From: Gnetum montanum
Lineage: Eukaryota > Streptophyta > Gnetopsida > Gnetales > Gnetaceae
DNA length: 64,000 bases
Assembly: GCA_015680685.1 (NCBI GenBank)
Contig: MNCI01004501.1
Span: forward strand, 62,569-126,568
Reading direction: 5' to 3'
The notes under the pieces were generated by a model, which saw only the letters and a list, made by a program, of their open reading frames with translations, was not told the origin of the DNA and ran no database searches. The translations under genes and the position numbers were made by a program. Numbering within the stretch: the stretch's first letter is position 1; the number at the start of each line of letters is the position of its first letter. Of this stretch, positions 1-10,641 are shown one piece after another.

Positions 1-299
1 GGCACACTCGAATAAAGACACCGTACAATTACATTCACCACACTGCGGGCAGACACGGGAAAAGTTCTAACTCTGGAGGGATCAAACTGCCAGAGCTTCG
101 CTACTCTAAAACTGGGATCCCCAACAAGGGAGAGCCGCCTCTTATTTATAGACATGGCGGCGGACTGCGATATCGCGTATGCGATATCGTAGGGAAGGAC
201 GCGATATCGCGTACGCGATATCACGGCTAACGCAAACCGCGTCTCATCAATTACATTTTTACAATACATTTCTATCATTAACAAGGGATGGGATGTTAC
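1..299 (-). mobile_element. LTR fragment, truncated by window edge (Athila-like LTR family)
   Basis: Read on the minus strand this is the start of an LTR. It begins TGTAACATCCC at 299, then two long GATATC palindromes, then a TATA box (CTATAAATAAG, 141-151), then a transcribed leader running off the window. The layout matches the LTR at 22835-23651, which shares the CTATAAATAAGAGGC block and the palindromes. The element body and target duplication are outside the window, so it could be a solo LTR or part of a larger copy. Confidence 0.7.
141..222 (-). promoter_or_regulatory. LTR core promoter with two GATATC palindromes
   Basis: 203-222 is a perfect 20-base palindrome, GATATCGCGTACGCGATATC. 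169-188 is a copy with a single mismatch pair. On the minus strand both lie immediately upstream of the TATA box CTATAAATAAG (141-151). Position and symmetry suggest a dimeric-factor binding site or enhancer; the function is inferred. Confidence 0.6.
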
Positions 300-1200
300 A
301 ATGATCACTTGTTTTCTAGTCTATTTAAAAGCTTTAGTATGCAATCATATTGTAGCAACAATAACATAACTATGACTTCTATTCAAGATTTAACTATCAA
401 ATTGTCAAAGATGTCACTTTTTACATATAGCTTTAAGCAAAAAAGAATCTAGTGAAAGCTGAATAATTAATGTATTTTCTATAGTAGTAACTTCTTTTTA
501 TTTTTGATGTTCAAGGATGGGATGCTTTCAACTTCAATTACTATTTATTCATTATTCTTTATTGATGTGTTCTTTTTCTTTAAAAAATAATTTTTTCCTT
601 CTCTTTATAAAAAATTACTTCATAAGAAATGAAGACTTGCAAGGGTACTTTTGAATAAGGACAAGGCCTAATTCTTTTCCTACCCTATGAGGATTGTTGA
701 AGTTATAAGGAGGGATGAATAAGTTATCCAAATTAAAATGAGTAAGACAAAGTACATACACCAAATTTAATGTGGCTTCCCAACCTTGGTAGTCCATACT
801 TGGAGGGTAGTTTGCAAGCATACCTTTAGACTTTGTTCCTTCCAAAATGTGATTTAAAGGGCACCACACCCTATACAAGCTCTAAGCTCTAGTCTAGAGT
901 GATTTGATGCTAAGAATCCACTCAAGCTCGCAAGGTATCAACAATCTTAGAATGTTGCTTTTAGGATGGCATAACCTTTACAACTTGAGCTTTGCTTTGG
1001 ATTGTTGTGGCACTACACCAACACTCAATCCTATAGGATCTTGAAATGCTCAAATAATATGCCTTCCTACAATAAGCACATCAACCTCGTAGGGCAACAA
1101 AAGAGAACAATAATCACAACGAAAGAATGCAACTAAATTTACAAATCCTTATACTTTGAAGTACAACACACTTTGACCAATTACAATAGACAAAAGATCC
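300..1200. other. No gene seen; AT-rich, probably LTR U5/R-type sequence
   Basis: No credible coding sequence in six frames; the minus-strand run of 87 codons at 615-878 resembles nothing I know. Read on the minus strand it continues the LTR-like sequence starting at 1832, so it is probably the downstream part of that LTR or its flank. Confidence 0.4.
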
Positions 1201-1832
1201 TAATAACAGAATGATGTATATAATGATTGCTTGACAATAACACTTGATATTACATAAATCTTTCACATTTCCCAATGAGAGTGAAGTCTTCTTATAGCCA
1301 ATATGTTTTCGAAGTCACCTCAGAATTCATATAAGAGAAATCTAATGATCATTAGAGAGATCTTCTTTGAGATTGAGACATATTTTTGTATTAGGCCTTC
1401 ATTCTAGGAAGATGTCTACTTTTCATGAAAGATGTATTTCTCACTAGAAAAATGTCTACTATTTTTGAAAGACATCTTTGGAATTGGAAAGATGTCTCTT
1501 TTGCAAGGGCCAAAAATAAAATTTCACATTTTGATGTTGGGAGCCTTTGGATGCCTCCAAATAAGTTCCCATAGACCTTATAACCTCATAGACTCATCAA
1601 AATGAGCCAAAAACACTACAAAATATGTCAAAATGTCCAAGAATCATCTTCAACAAAAATAGATACATTTGCTTAAATTCTTCATATTCGTCCATTCTCC
1701 ATTGAGTTCTTGTGATCTTGAATTTTTTGTGAGTCCTTGAGTCCTTTACTCTTATTCTTGTAAACACAATAACTACACAAACATCCTTGTACTCCATTTT
1801 CCATAATGTTTTGACATACCAAAAGGTCAACA
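1200..1832 (-). mobile_element. Degraded Copia-type LTR (minus strand)
   Basis: On the minus strand a polypurine tract (AAAAAGGGGAAGAT, 1833-1846) is followed at 1832 by TGTTGACC, a typical tract-to-3' LTR transition of Copia elements. The next several hundred bases hold repeated AGACATCT and AGATGTCT boxes (1380-1500). The left end of the LTR is not defined. A diverged copy of part of it lies at 3050-3340. Confidence 0.45.
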
Positions 1833-1978
1833 ATCTTCCCCTTTTTGGTAATGTCCAAAACTTAACAAAATAAGTTAGTCTTTATCATAATATCACATAC
1901 CAAAAGCTCAACAATCTTCCTCTTTTTCATAATGTCCAAAACTTAAGAAAATGGATTAGTCTTTGTCACAATATCATA
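1817..1978. repeat. Tandem duplication, 81-bp period, two copies
   Basis: 1817-1897 and 1898-1978 both start TACCAAAAG and share the CAACAATCTTCC and AATGTCCAAAACTTAA segments. The duplication spans the minus-strand polypurine tract/LTR junction, so that junction is present twice. A further, better preserved purine tract (minus strand AAAAAGGGGGAGAA, 1993-2005) lies just outside. Confidence 0.7.
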
Positions 1979-2005
1979 GTACATGAGTTACTTCTCCCCC
2001 TTTTT

Positions 2006-3049
2006 GGACATGACCAAAAATGATGATGCATATAAACCTATCTCTTAAAGATATATCATAAAAGAGAAACATCATATAATATGCATAACTAACATCATAT
2101 GATAATCCAAAAGAGGTAAAAACATTTTAGCTAAGAAAGAGTAGTATTTAACGAGTACACATCTCTTAGCAGTAATTTCTTTGAAGAGTTTCCCCTTATC
2201 TATTTACAAAGTTAAAAATCAACTAATCCAAGCCTTTCAATTGATATTCAAGAACATTTAAAAACTTAAAGCTTGATGTAAAGTATGATCCTTCAAGATC
2301 AAGTAACCTATTTCTAAACCAATAAGCCATTAGTAGTAAATATTGCATGATTCTTTAATTTTCCAATATTCTCCTTCTCTTTTTTTTTAAAACATCTGCA
2401 AAAGAATAAGGCATAGAAATTTTTTATGATATGATGAGTATATGCATAAGAAAGAATAGAGTAATACAACTTCTTAAACATATCTATATCACACTATTTG
2501 TAACTAGCCTACGAATACTTGAACCACTAAGTATATATTAAGGCAAAATGTTCAAAGCATGTTTTGATCAAAGCATACTTTTACCTCAGATACTTTAGCA
2601 TAAAAAGAAAATTCATTTTCTTACTCATCTTGTTGTCTATGTGTCTTTTACTCAAAGTTTCAAAAGACTCCTCCTACATTAGTGGCCTATAGGATGAAAA
2701 TTATGGAAGAGGTACATGCTCCCCATACATACATGCTTGAGTTTCTTCCTTTGGTCATAATGCATTTTTTATAGAGAGATTTGTATTCTCCCTTGAGCCT
2801 TTTAGGATCTTCATGCTGCATTGAAATTCTAAGATCAAGTGTGGAAAGTAAGGTCTCCCATTAGTGAATCCTTTCAACAAAGAAGATTAAAATATTTTTA
2901 ATGTTTATTTTAGGAAATTTCCTCCTAGATGATTAACAAGAAATCCCTTTTTAAGGGAATCCACTATAGTCTACAACTTTTGTAATGCATCTATTTGCTA
3001 AAATGTCCATTAAAATCCATACAACATGGCTTAGAAGAAATATTAAACA
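2006..3049. other. No gene seen
   Basis: AT-rich sequence with no convincing ORF or repeat. It lies between two copies of the AGACATCT-box LTR sequence, so it is probably decayed internal sequence of that element. Confidence 0.3.
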
Positions 3050-3340
3050 TCTTTCCCAAGAGTAGAGATATTAGAGTAGACATCTACTTTGAGAGAGATG
3101 TCTCCTATCAAAATAAGAAATCTCAAATGTAGGTGAGACATCTAATTATTAGAGTAGATGTCAATTCTACTAGGGCCAAAAATAAAGATGTTCATTTTAA
3201 GGTCAAGAACCTCTTAACACCTTCAAAAAAGTTACCATAGTCCCTAAAAACTTATAGGCTTGTTAAAATAAGTCTTAAACATTACAAAACATGGCAAAAC
3301 ACCTTGAAATCATTATTTAAAATCAACATTAGAAATACAC
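3050..3340 (-). repeat. Diverged second copy of the AGACATCT-box LTR segment
   Basis: Aligns by eye with 1380-1660 in the same orientation. Both have several AGACATCT/AGATGTCT boxes, then GGGCCAAAAATAAA, a gene-poor stretch, and ACTACAAAA or ATTACAAAA. The two copies are about 1.68 kb apart and may be the LTR pair of a collapsed element or two insertions. Confidence 0.5.
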
Positions 3341-3562
3341 AAGAGCTAGGAGATGTTTCCATAAATTTGGAATGCCATATCAAGATCAAGTTTAGAGACT
3401 TTTGAAAGAAAGGCCTTCCATTAGTAGAACCTAATGATAAAGATAGAAAATAATTCATATGCTCAAGGAATTATTTTTGAAATGTTTAGAAGATACATGA
3501 ATTACATCAAATGCTTGAATTATCATACATCGAGATTCAAATAAATCTTTAGGTAAAATAAA

Positions 3563-4041
3563 ACTAGCTTAGTTATATATATATATAATATATCTATGAA
3601 TTGGCTGAGAGAATCTTATTAGTTTACAAGTAAAAAGTTTTTTGAGTAAAAAATTTCACAACTTCTGGACGAAGAACAAGATTTAAAAACCCAAATTTTC
3701 ATGCCTTCTGGACGAAGAACAAGAGTTCTGTACTTTATTTTTTCTAAGGATGGGTTTTCTGAAAAAAAAAATTTCCATCAATTAGTGTATGCTCTCACCC
3801 TCAGCCGAATTTATGCTCTCACTCTCAAAAACAACAAATTTGGCCGAGGGTGAGAGCATACACTAATTGATGGAATTTTTTTTTGTAGAAAACCCATCCT
3901 TAAGGAAAATAAGGTAGAGAACTCTTATTCTTCGTCCAAAAGGCATGAAATTTTTTACTCAAAGAACTTTTTACTTGTAAACTAATAAGATTCTTTCGGC
4001 CAATTCATAGATATATATTATATATATATAACTAAGCTAGT
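3563..4041. repeat. Long inverted repeat (foldback or MITE-like)
   Basis: The ends are exact complements: ACTAGCTTAG at 3563 and CTAAGCTAGT ending at 4041. The arms (about 3563-3812 and 3837-4041) pair nearly throughout, through the TATATA run, GAATTGGC, TTTACAAGTAAAAAG, GGATGGGTTTTCT and the GTATGCTCTCACCCTC segment, leaving a loop of about 24 bases. The left arm is longer because a TTCTGGACGAAGAACAAGA-containing segment is duplicated there. No target duplication is obvious and no ORF lies inside. Confidence 0.85.
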
Positions 4042-6159
4042 GATCGCCAGTCAGCAATGATTTAAACATAACAAATAAAAATATTATAAGACCATGGAAT
4101 GCTTTATTGAATGATTATAAACATGTTGTAATACTGTAGAAATGATCAATGTACAAACTTGAGTAATTGAAAATGTATAGTTAGAAATGTTTTGACATTC
4201 AAAATGGTAAAAATTAGTTGACAGAAAAAAATGAGATCATTCTTCATTAGATTTAATGCGTTGCTCTTCATCTAATCTACTTAGAAGGTGCAAAGCCTTA
4301 AATATCTTGATATATCTTTCTTTGGAGATCGGAGGGAACTTTATAAACATCATTGGTGGAAGGGGAGTCAATGTATCTACAAGGGATGCCTCACCCTTAG
4401 ACCCCTCATGATCTAGGATAAGGTTTGGCAAGGCACCACACCAAAACTATCCAATCTTGGTTTCCTACATATTTGTGATCATTGGATAAGTATGAAGAGG
4501 ATTAAGAATGGAAGCAATAGGAGAAAGTCACAGTGTTGGCTTGGTACTGCCAAGTTAGAATAGATTTTCTAACACTTAAGTGCCACTCAAGGGCACATTA
4601 GACTATTCCATGGCCCTTGAACCATAGGGAGGAACCAGAAGAACCTTTGCCCTACCCTAGGACCTCTCTCCCATTTTAGCTCTCTTTTAAGCATGTTTTT
4701 CTTTAAATTACACATAATAAAGCTTGATTATAATGATGTCGAACACAGTAAATTTTTTTTTTTAAAAAAAGATTGTGAGTTTGATAGTTAACTCTTTTTA
4801 TAAGTGTGACGATAAGCCAATGCAATAGTAGAGAAATAAATACAAGGGGGATTGAGTACGGGCAAAATGATCTGAGTTTGAATACTTTGCAAAACTAAAT
4901 GTGGAGAAAAAATAAATCTAGTAGAGAGAAAAACAAATGTGAGTAAAGGTTGTCACCAGAGCAGCAACATAGAAAACACATAAGCGTTGGGGCTAGACAA
5001 ATCAATGCCAGTTTCGGTCTTAGGTGGGACAGTATTTGTATTAATATAGTAACTACCGAAGAAAACAACATCGGTGGGCTGGACAAATCAACTAAATTCG
5101 CGTTGTGAGTAGGGGTTACGTTACCCAAGCAAGAGTGAGAAAGGGCAAAAAAACAAACAAAGCAAGGAGAAACAAATGAGCGTAACAAAAAATGGAGATG
5201 TACCGCGTCAAAATTTATGCCATGGTCAGCAATCAATCAGCCTTCTTTGGAATACATTAAATCAAACGAAAATGTATAGAATTAATTGCCTGCCGAAAAT
5301 GTCAAATGGCATTGTGTGCGTTTACACTTCTCACACTTGTTTGCGTCTCCAAGAAATTTCCAAGCAATATACACTATTCATGCTCGTTTGTTTCTCCAAA
5401 AAAATTTCCCTGAAATTTACACTGCTCACACTTCTTCGCTTTCCTTTACTTTTATGTCTTGTTGGATATGTAATAATCTAGAGGCGTTGTAGCAGAGAAA
5501 AATTGCCAAAAAGTGTAAGAGTGAGAAGAGTTGAGATTTTGCAGCGGAGAATGGAGAGCAGGGTTCATGCACATGTAGTATTCTGCAGTAGTTGCAGAGA
5601 AAGAACCAGTTGCCAGCGTATGATTCCACACAGAGGGCAAATTTTGTCTTGCATAATCTGTGACTTGATTGGCTGCTTTTTTCACTGCTTTATCTGTTCC
5701 AGGCCAAAACGGCCACCGTCGCATTGATTCTATTCTGCCAGTCTCATAAGAATGTAAGGTGTGAAAATTTTCCTTTTCTTGACAATGATTTTCAATGCAT
5801 TTGTACTCGAGATTTCATAACAAATATGTGAGGATTATGTGTAGTTCTTTTTCTTTCTTTTCACACAGAGATGGAAGGCAGAGCGTAAATTTCATCATGA
5901 GATTGAATGCTTTTCTCAAATTTAAATAATAAATTATAAATTTAATTGTTGCAGCAGCACGCAGAACTTTCCGTTTGCTCTGTAATGCGTAAATATTTTC
6001 CCCATATAATTTTCGCAGTAGTGGATAAGGCACACTACATTTACGAGCTCTTGGAACCGTTGAGACCATGCTAATGCTTTTTCACATTTTCTAGGAAGTT
6101 TGACGGTGTGCCTGGTGCAGACTTAGAATAATAAACCCTATTCATCAATCGATCTATCA
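4042..6159. other. No gene recognised
   Basis: Several short overlapping ORFs on both strands between 4895 and 6069 resemble no family I know and overlap each other, so I read them as chance. GC content rises near 5500-5730. The part just before 6160 may be old 5' flank of the PPR fragment. Confidence 0.35.
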
Positions 6160-6590
6160 ATGTGGAGACATACATGTGCAACATCCTATGAATTCTTTAC
6201 CAAACAGCACATTTTTCATGCCCGACCCTTTCTCTATGTCCAAAGCTTGCATGATATTCCAAGCAATGCAAGATCTCTGCAGAGATGCATTGCTGCGAAA
6301 GACCTACCGCAAGGAAGAAATCTGCATGCCAAACTCATTCAGACAGGATTCATGATGAACCCTTACCTTGAAACCAAAACGTTGATACTGTATTCAAAGC
6401 TTGGTAGGCTTGAAGAGGCACGGCAGTTGTGTGGTGAAATACCAAAGAAGAATGTTGTATCTTGGACCACCAGCTTATGCCACAAAAGGATTCCGGTAGA
6501 AGCTTTGCAACTGTTTTCTCAAATGCAAACAGCAGGCATTGATCTTGACATGGATTTCAAAACATCTTCACTGGCAAAGCCAGGAATGCA
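6160..6590 (+). pseudogene. PPR protein, 5' fragment
   Basis: The ATG at 6160 opens about 145 codons resembling the start of a plant organellar PPR (PLS-type) RNA-binding protein. Visible hallmarks are ARSLQRCIAAKDLPQGRNLH and then a repeat with KTLILYSKLGRLEEARQLCGEI, KKNVVSWTTSLC and EALQLFSQMQTAGIDLD. PPR proteins of this group normally have ten or more repeats; here the similarity ends after about one and a half and the sequence switches to a germin-like fragment in another frame. The N-terminus lacks a clear transit peptide, although the first residues are basic and aromatic. Homology is solid by motif; that it is non-functional is inferred from the truncation. Confidence 0.75.
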
Positions 6591-6607
6591 GAGCACAACA
6601 TTTGGGA

Positions 6608-6901
6608 CTGCAGCTGACAATGGCTATGAATTTCCCGGGCAGCAACATGCAGGGTCTCACTCTGGCTAGCACCAATTTCACCGTAGGTGGTGTCCTTCGG
6701 CCTCATAGTCATCCACGGCCCACCGAGTTCGTGTTTCTCATCCATGGTGGGTTGGTTTTGGAAGGATTTGTGGACACAAACAACCAATTGTTTTTGGAGA
6801 CTCTGAATGCAGGCAATATTTTTGTGTTCCCTCGCGAACTGATGCATTTTCTACTAAACCTTGGGCGTTACCCAGTGTCATCCATATTAGGGCTGAATTC
6901 A
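6608..6901 (+). pseudogene. Germin-like protein (cupin) fragment
   Basis: This frame differs from the PPR frame and encodes the central cupin barrel of a germin-like protein, an extracellular Mn-binding cupin. NFPGSNMQGLTLA precedes GGVLRPHSHPRPTEFVFLI, which is germin box 1 with its two His and one Glu metal ligands. Box 2, AGNIFVFPRELMHFLLNLG, keeps the fourth ligand His. The match stops at GLNS; the usual C-terminal quarter, the signal peptide and the first exon are absent. The open frame continues to 7027 without germin similarity. It follows the PPR fragment with essentially no gap, so this is a chimera of two gene pieces, probably assembled by a mobile element. Confidence 0.85.
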
Positions 6902-6954
6902 CCCTGGCACCTCTTGGTCTTGTTTAACTATTGCACTATTTTTATATTTCACGA

Positions 6955-7165
6955 CGTAACTTTTCATGACACGTCAGCATTATGCACAAGTTTGTGTTAC
7001 CAAAATGGCCTGTCGGGAAAGTCATGACACATCAGCAGTATGCACAAAGTTGCGTTACCGAAATGGCCCGAAATGGCCTGTGGGAAAGTCAACGTTAGTC
7101 AGCGTTATCTACAAAATTAGCATTACGTACAAAATTAGCATTACGTACAAAATTAGTGTTACCAA
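6955..7165. repeat. Two short tandem repeats
   Basis: A unit of about 60 bases occurs twice (about 6965-7080): CATGACAC[GA]TCAGCA, TATGCACAA, GTTACC, AAATGGCC. It is followed by about three copies of an 18-base unit, TACAAAATTAGCATTACG (about 7110-7165). They directly follow the germin-like fragment. Confidence 0.7.
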
Positions 7166-7172
7166 ATTATGA

Positions 7173-8673
7173 TCGGTAAATGCCTCTCTGCCAAATTAAA
7201 AGCTTCAGAATCCATCACAATCTCTACAATCTCAAAGACATTAATAGTCTCCATATTCATGTTATTTCTCATCAAAAAAAATTCTTTAGCATTTAAAAAA
7301 AAGAATATTGGAGACAAGGAAAGGTGTTAGAACCCCTAAGATATAGAGTCCAATTAAAACTTTATAGCTCAGCATTACCCTTCAAAATCAAACTCATGAC
7401 TTGGAAATTTTAAATAAATATTTTTACTAATAGGCTAATACCTCATTACAAAAACTTAACTCTACTAAACATATATTATTTAATCAAACCATTTTAATGT
7501 TCTTCATTCATAAAAAAAGAAGAAGCATTGTTCATTTGGTTAGAAGATGTAGATTATGGTTGTACAAGTTACAAGTTTAACAATAGAGAAATATTAAAGA
7601 TATTATTCTGCTTTCCTAGCTAATGCAAGGTGGTAGCTTTATCAACTAACAAGTAACATATTCAAGATATATAAGTAGGTTGATATGATTAGGAGTGAAG
7701 GGAAGGGAATATACCCTAAGACATTTAGGAAACTACATACATTATAAAAATTACAAAGGAATATAACAATACCTAAAGTGTAACTTGAATTGAAAACATT
7801 TTACCTAACAAGATAATGAGTTAACTACTTAAGCCACCTATTACTAGCAATTATGGTACATTTTCATTCAAACACTAATAGAGGTATTTAATCAATGTCC
7901 CATCTTTTTTAGCATTTCAATGAATGACCAATACTGAAAACCTACTACTAAAAGAAAATTGCTATGATCCGTGGAAGAAATTGAAAGAAAAAAATGAAGG
8001 CATATGCTTTGATGAAAATGTGAAATAAGAACTTGAAGATTGAAAAAAATAGCTAAGGTATCTATAAAAGAAAAATATGACGAAAAAAAGAATAGCTTTG
8101 TTGCAAGTGCAAACTTATAAGGAAAAAAAAAAGGAAAAATCCAAGGAAAAAATGACTTTGATGTAGTCATGACAAAAACTAAGGTAAAAAATTGAAGTAA
8201 TTGGATTTTGAACATTTTTTATCTAATTATGTAAGAAAAACTCAAGATAAATGAATTTAAAGAAACTTTAATAGTTCTAATTGAACCTGAACTTTTCTTT
8301 CCTTAAGAACTTGTCTTATCATTAATCCAATAAAAGTGAGATATATAATTTCTCAATGAATTTTTATTTAGCCAATTTATAATAATATCATCATTGACTA
8401 GGCTACCTAGGTTGTAGTGGTAGTGGTAGAATCCTTTGAAAAGGGAAAAGAAAAGATAATGTAAGATTTAGGAAGTTCCTTTAAACAACCTACAATTGAT
8501 AAAGGAAGTTCTTCTAGTATGTTTAATAGTAAGATATGCAAATGAATAGGCAACATTTTTCTAAGGTTGGTTCTTGATGACTATTCTAAACTAACAATGC
8601 ATGTCAAGTATTGTTGTAGGATGTGACCTCATCTATGACAGACCCTCATGTTGTATCCTCAAGGAGCCAAATA
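7173..8673. other. No gene seen; AT-rich flank of element A
   Basis: No supported coding sequence. The minus-strand run of 107 codons at 7892-8215 is Phe/Ser-rich low-complexity translation of an A-rich tract. The last bases (8674-8678, TCAAG) are the target duplication of element A. Confidence 0.5.
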
Positions 8674-8678
8674 TCAAG

Positions 8679-9453
8679 TGATGAGTCGTCATTTGGGGCA
8701 TACGTGATATCGTGGCCTGTCTCCTCATCTATGAATAAGAGGTAGGCAGATCATCATAGACATTTAGGAAGTTAGTCAGTTTTTATGTTTTAATTTCTTT
8801 CTCTCCCTTTTCCTCTCCATGTATGTCCGCAGTGTGGTGATTGTAATTCTATGACATCCTTTCTTCGAGTGTGACGTACTTGGACATGCACATGACCGGC
8901 AATAAAGATCGAGATTACTTCATCATTGCAGCATTTACTTAGTTTAATTATTTAATTAATTGTTATTTACTGCTTTCCTAGTTAGTTTCTCTTACCCTTA
9001 AACTCATGTTAAGACGTGGAATGAGTACAACTTGATTATGAGCATTTAAGTGTGACTACTTGGTAACCGAGTAGCGTACCTAGGATCCGCGCTTGGTAAT
9101 CCCAGTGGTAGTCGTGCATGAAGTCCAAGATGTGTACGGATAATTGAGGAACAGATGCTCATCGCACTTAGTCTAGATTAGATTCTCTCACCCTTCTTTC
9201 ATAGATGAGTTAATATTATTATTTCCCATTTCCTTTAGGAGTAGCATTAGATTAGAAAACACATCATACACCTCACTTTGGACTAAACCATACGTGAAAA
9301 AGCTAATACTAGTCCAGGTGGGAAGACAATGAACTGCGACCTAAGGCTAAATGTCTAGATGCCACAACTAGTCCACCTACGGAGTTTGACCAGATCACAC
9401 GTGTAACGCTCGTATTCGTATGGTTGTGTATAGGGGTATCTCGCCACTCATCA
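8679..9453 (+). repeat. Element A 5' LTR
   Basis: Starts TGATGAGTCG, ends CCACTCATCA. A TATA-like CTATGAATAAGAGG (about 8729-8742) follows a single GTGATATCGTG box at 8704-8714. The rest matches the 3' LTR throughout, including CTTGGTAATCC and GTGGTAGTCRTGCA, segments also found in the LTRs of elements B and C. Confidence 0.95.
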
Positions 9454-9454
9454 T

Positions 9455-9472
9455 TGGCACCGTTACCAAGGA
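9455..9472 (+). other. Primer binding site, tRNA-Asp type
   Basis: TGGCACCGTTACCAAGGA starts two bases after the 5' LTR. It matches 14 of 18 bases of the TGGCGCCGTTGCCGGGGA site used by Athila-group elements; all four differences are G to A. Confidence 0.8.
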
Positions 9473-9585
9473 TAGTGCTAGTTATCTAGATTAGTTATAT
9501 CATACAAGGTTGCTATATAGAAATCAATAATATATCTTTTAGAAAGAAATAATTATTAAAAAGTCACACACATAACTTCACAACC

Positions 9586-10641
9586 ATGGCTCTCCTACAA
9601 GATCACGATAATGCCACACCTAGTGAGGAAGTTCATTGGAGATCCAACAAACTATATGATGATGAAGATTGGAGTACACAACCTGAAGTAGGGGTTTCTT
9701 ATAAACATGAATGAAAGCAACATCATCCCAACACACGAAGGTATAACTTACCTAATGACGATGAACCCCCACTAGCCACTACAAGCTTAACACAAATACA
9801 AGAGGCTATTCAAATCTCACGTAGGCATTGTAAAGAGAGCCGTCTAACCAGGCTTGATTTAAACAAGTTTTCTACTATTTTAGGAGGCTATAACTTAGAT
9901 CCACATCAACATTTACAAGCCTTCTATGACGCCTGTGCATGGAACAACATTGACAACAGTTGGCAAAAACTCAAGCTCTTCCCTATGACACTCGTTGGCT
10001 AAGAAAAAGTATGGTATAGATCGTTGAAACCAAATTCAATACGACATTGGTCAACAATGGTAGAAGTCTTTAACGAAAAATATCAAACCTATGCAAGAGT
10101 GTTAGCCTTGAGGAAAAAAATCCAATAATGGAAACAAGCACAACATGAACCCTTAGACATGGCCTTAGAAAGATATTATGTACTATTAAACAACTTTCTA
10201 GGCCATGGGTTCTCCAAGGAAAGGCTAATGTACCATATCATTGATGGGCTATGTAATGAAACAAGAGAGACCTTAGGAATGTATGCCCAAGATCAACTAT
10301 ATGAACTATGAACCCATCAAGTACAAGAGCTTTTCAAGCAGGTAGCAAAAGAAGAAGGAGATATGGCTAGATGGGAGAGTGTTGAAAAATTTCAACTAGA
10401 CCAAAGTCTCAACTTAACGAAGGTCCATGATCATAAAAAGGAGAAATCAACTTATCACAAGGAGAAAGAATCATCTTTGCCAATACAACAATCATTAGAA
10501 GAAGTTGAGGCAAAGATCAATAAGATGTTGGAATGGACATATCAAAAGTGTGGAGAAGTTATCAACATTATTGGAGATAGAGTTTTGACAACCCAAGAAG
10601 TAGAACAAAACATTAGACAATTAGAAAGAAGGGATAAATAA
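9586..10641 (+). pseudogene. Element A gag
   Basis: One reading frame from the ATG at 9586 to the TAA at 10639, 132 bases downstream of the 5' LTR, encodes a Ty3/gypsy (Athila-type) Gag capsid. Landmarks are LDLNKFSTILGGYNLDPHQH, EKVWYRSLKPNSIRHWSTM, LNNFLGHGFSKERLMYHII, NETRETLGMYA and QVAKEEGDMARWE, followed by a charged, probably helical tail. At least four in-frame stops (near 9712, 10001, 10126 and 10309) interrupt it. Homologous Gag is found in elements B and C. No zinc knuckle or protease is readable downstream in A; Gln/Pro-rich Gag tail sequence seems to continue in shifted frames to about 11.6 kb. Confidence 0.88.

Noticed and set aside
5176-5727. Cluster of ORFs before the PPR fragment
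   Set aside because: Mutually overlapping, no homology, no consistent codon pattern; treated as chance.
7892-8215. Minus-strand ORF of 108 codons
   Set aside because: Phe/Ser/Leu-rich translation of an A/T tract without motifs.
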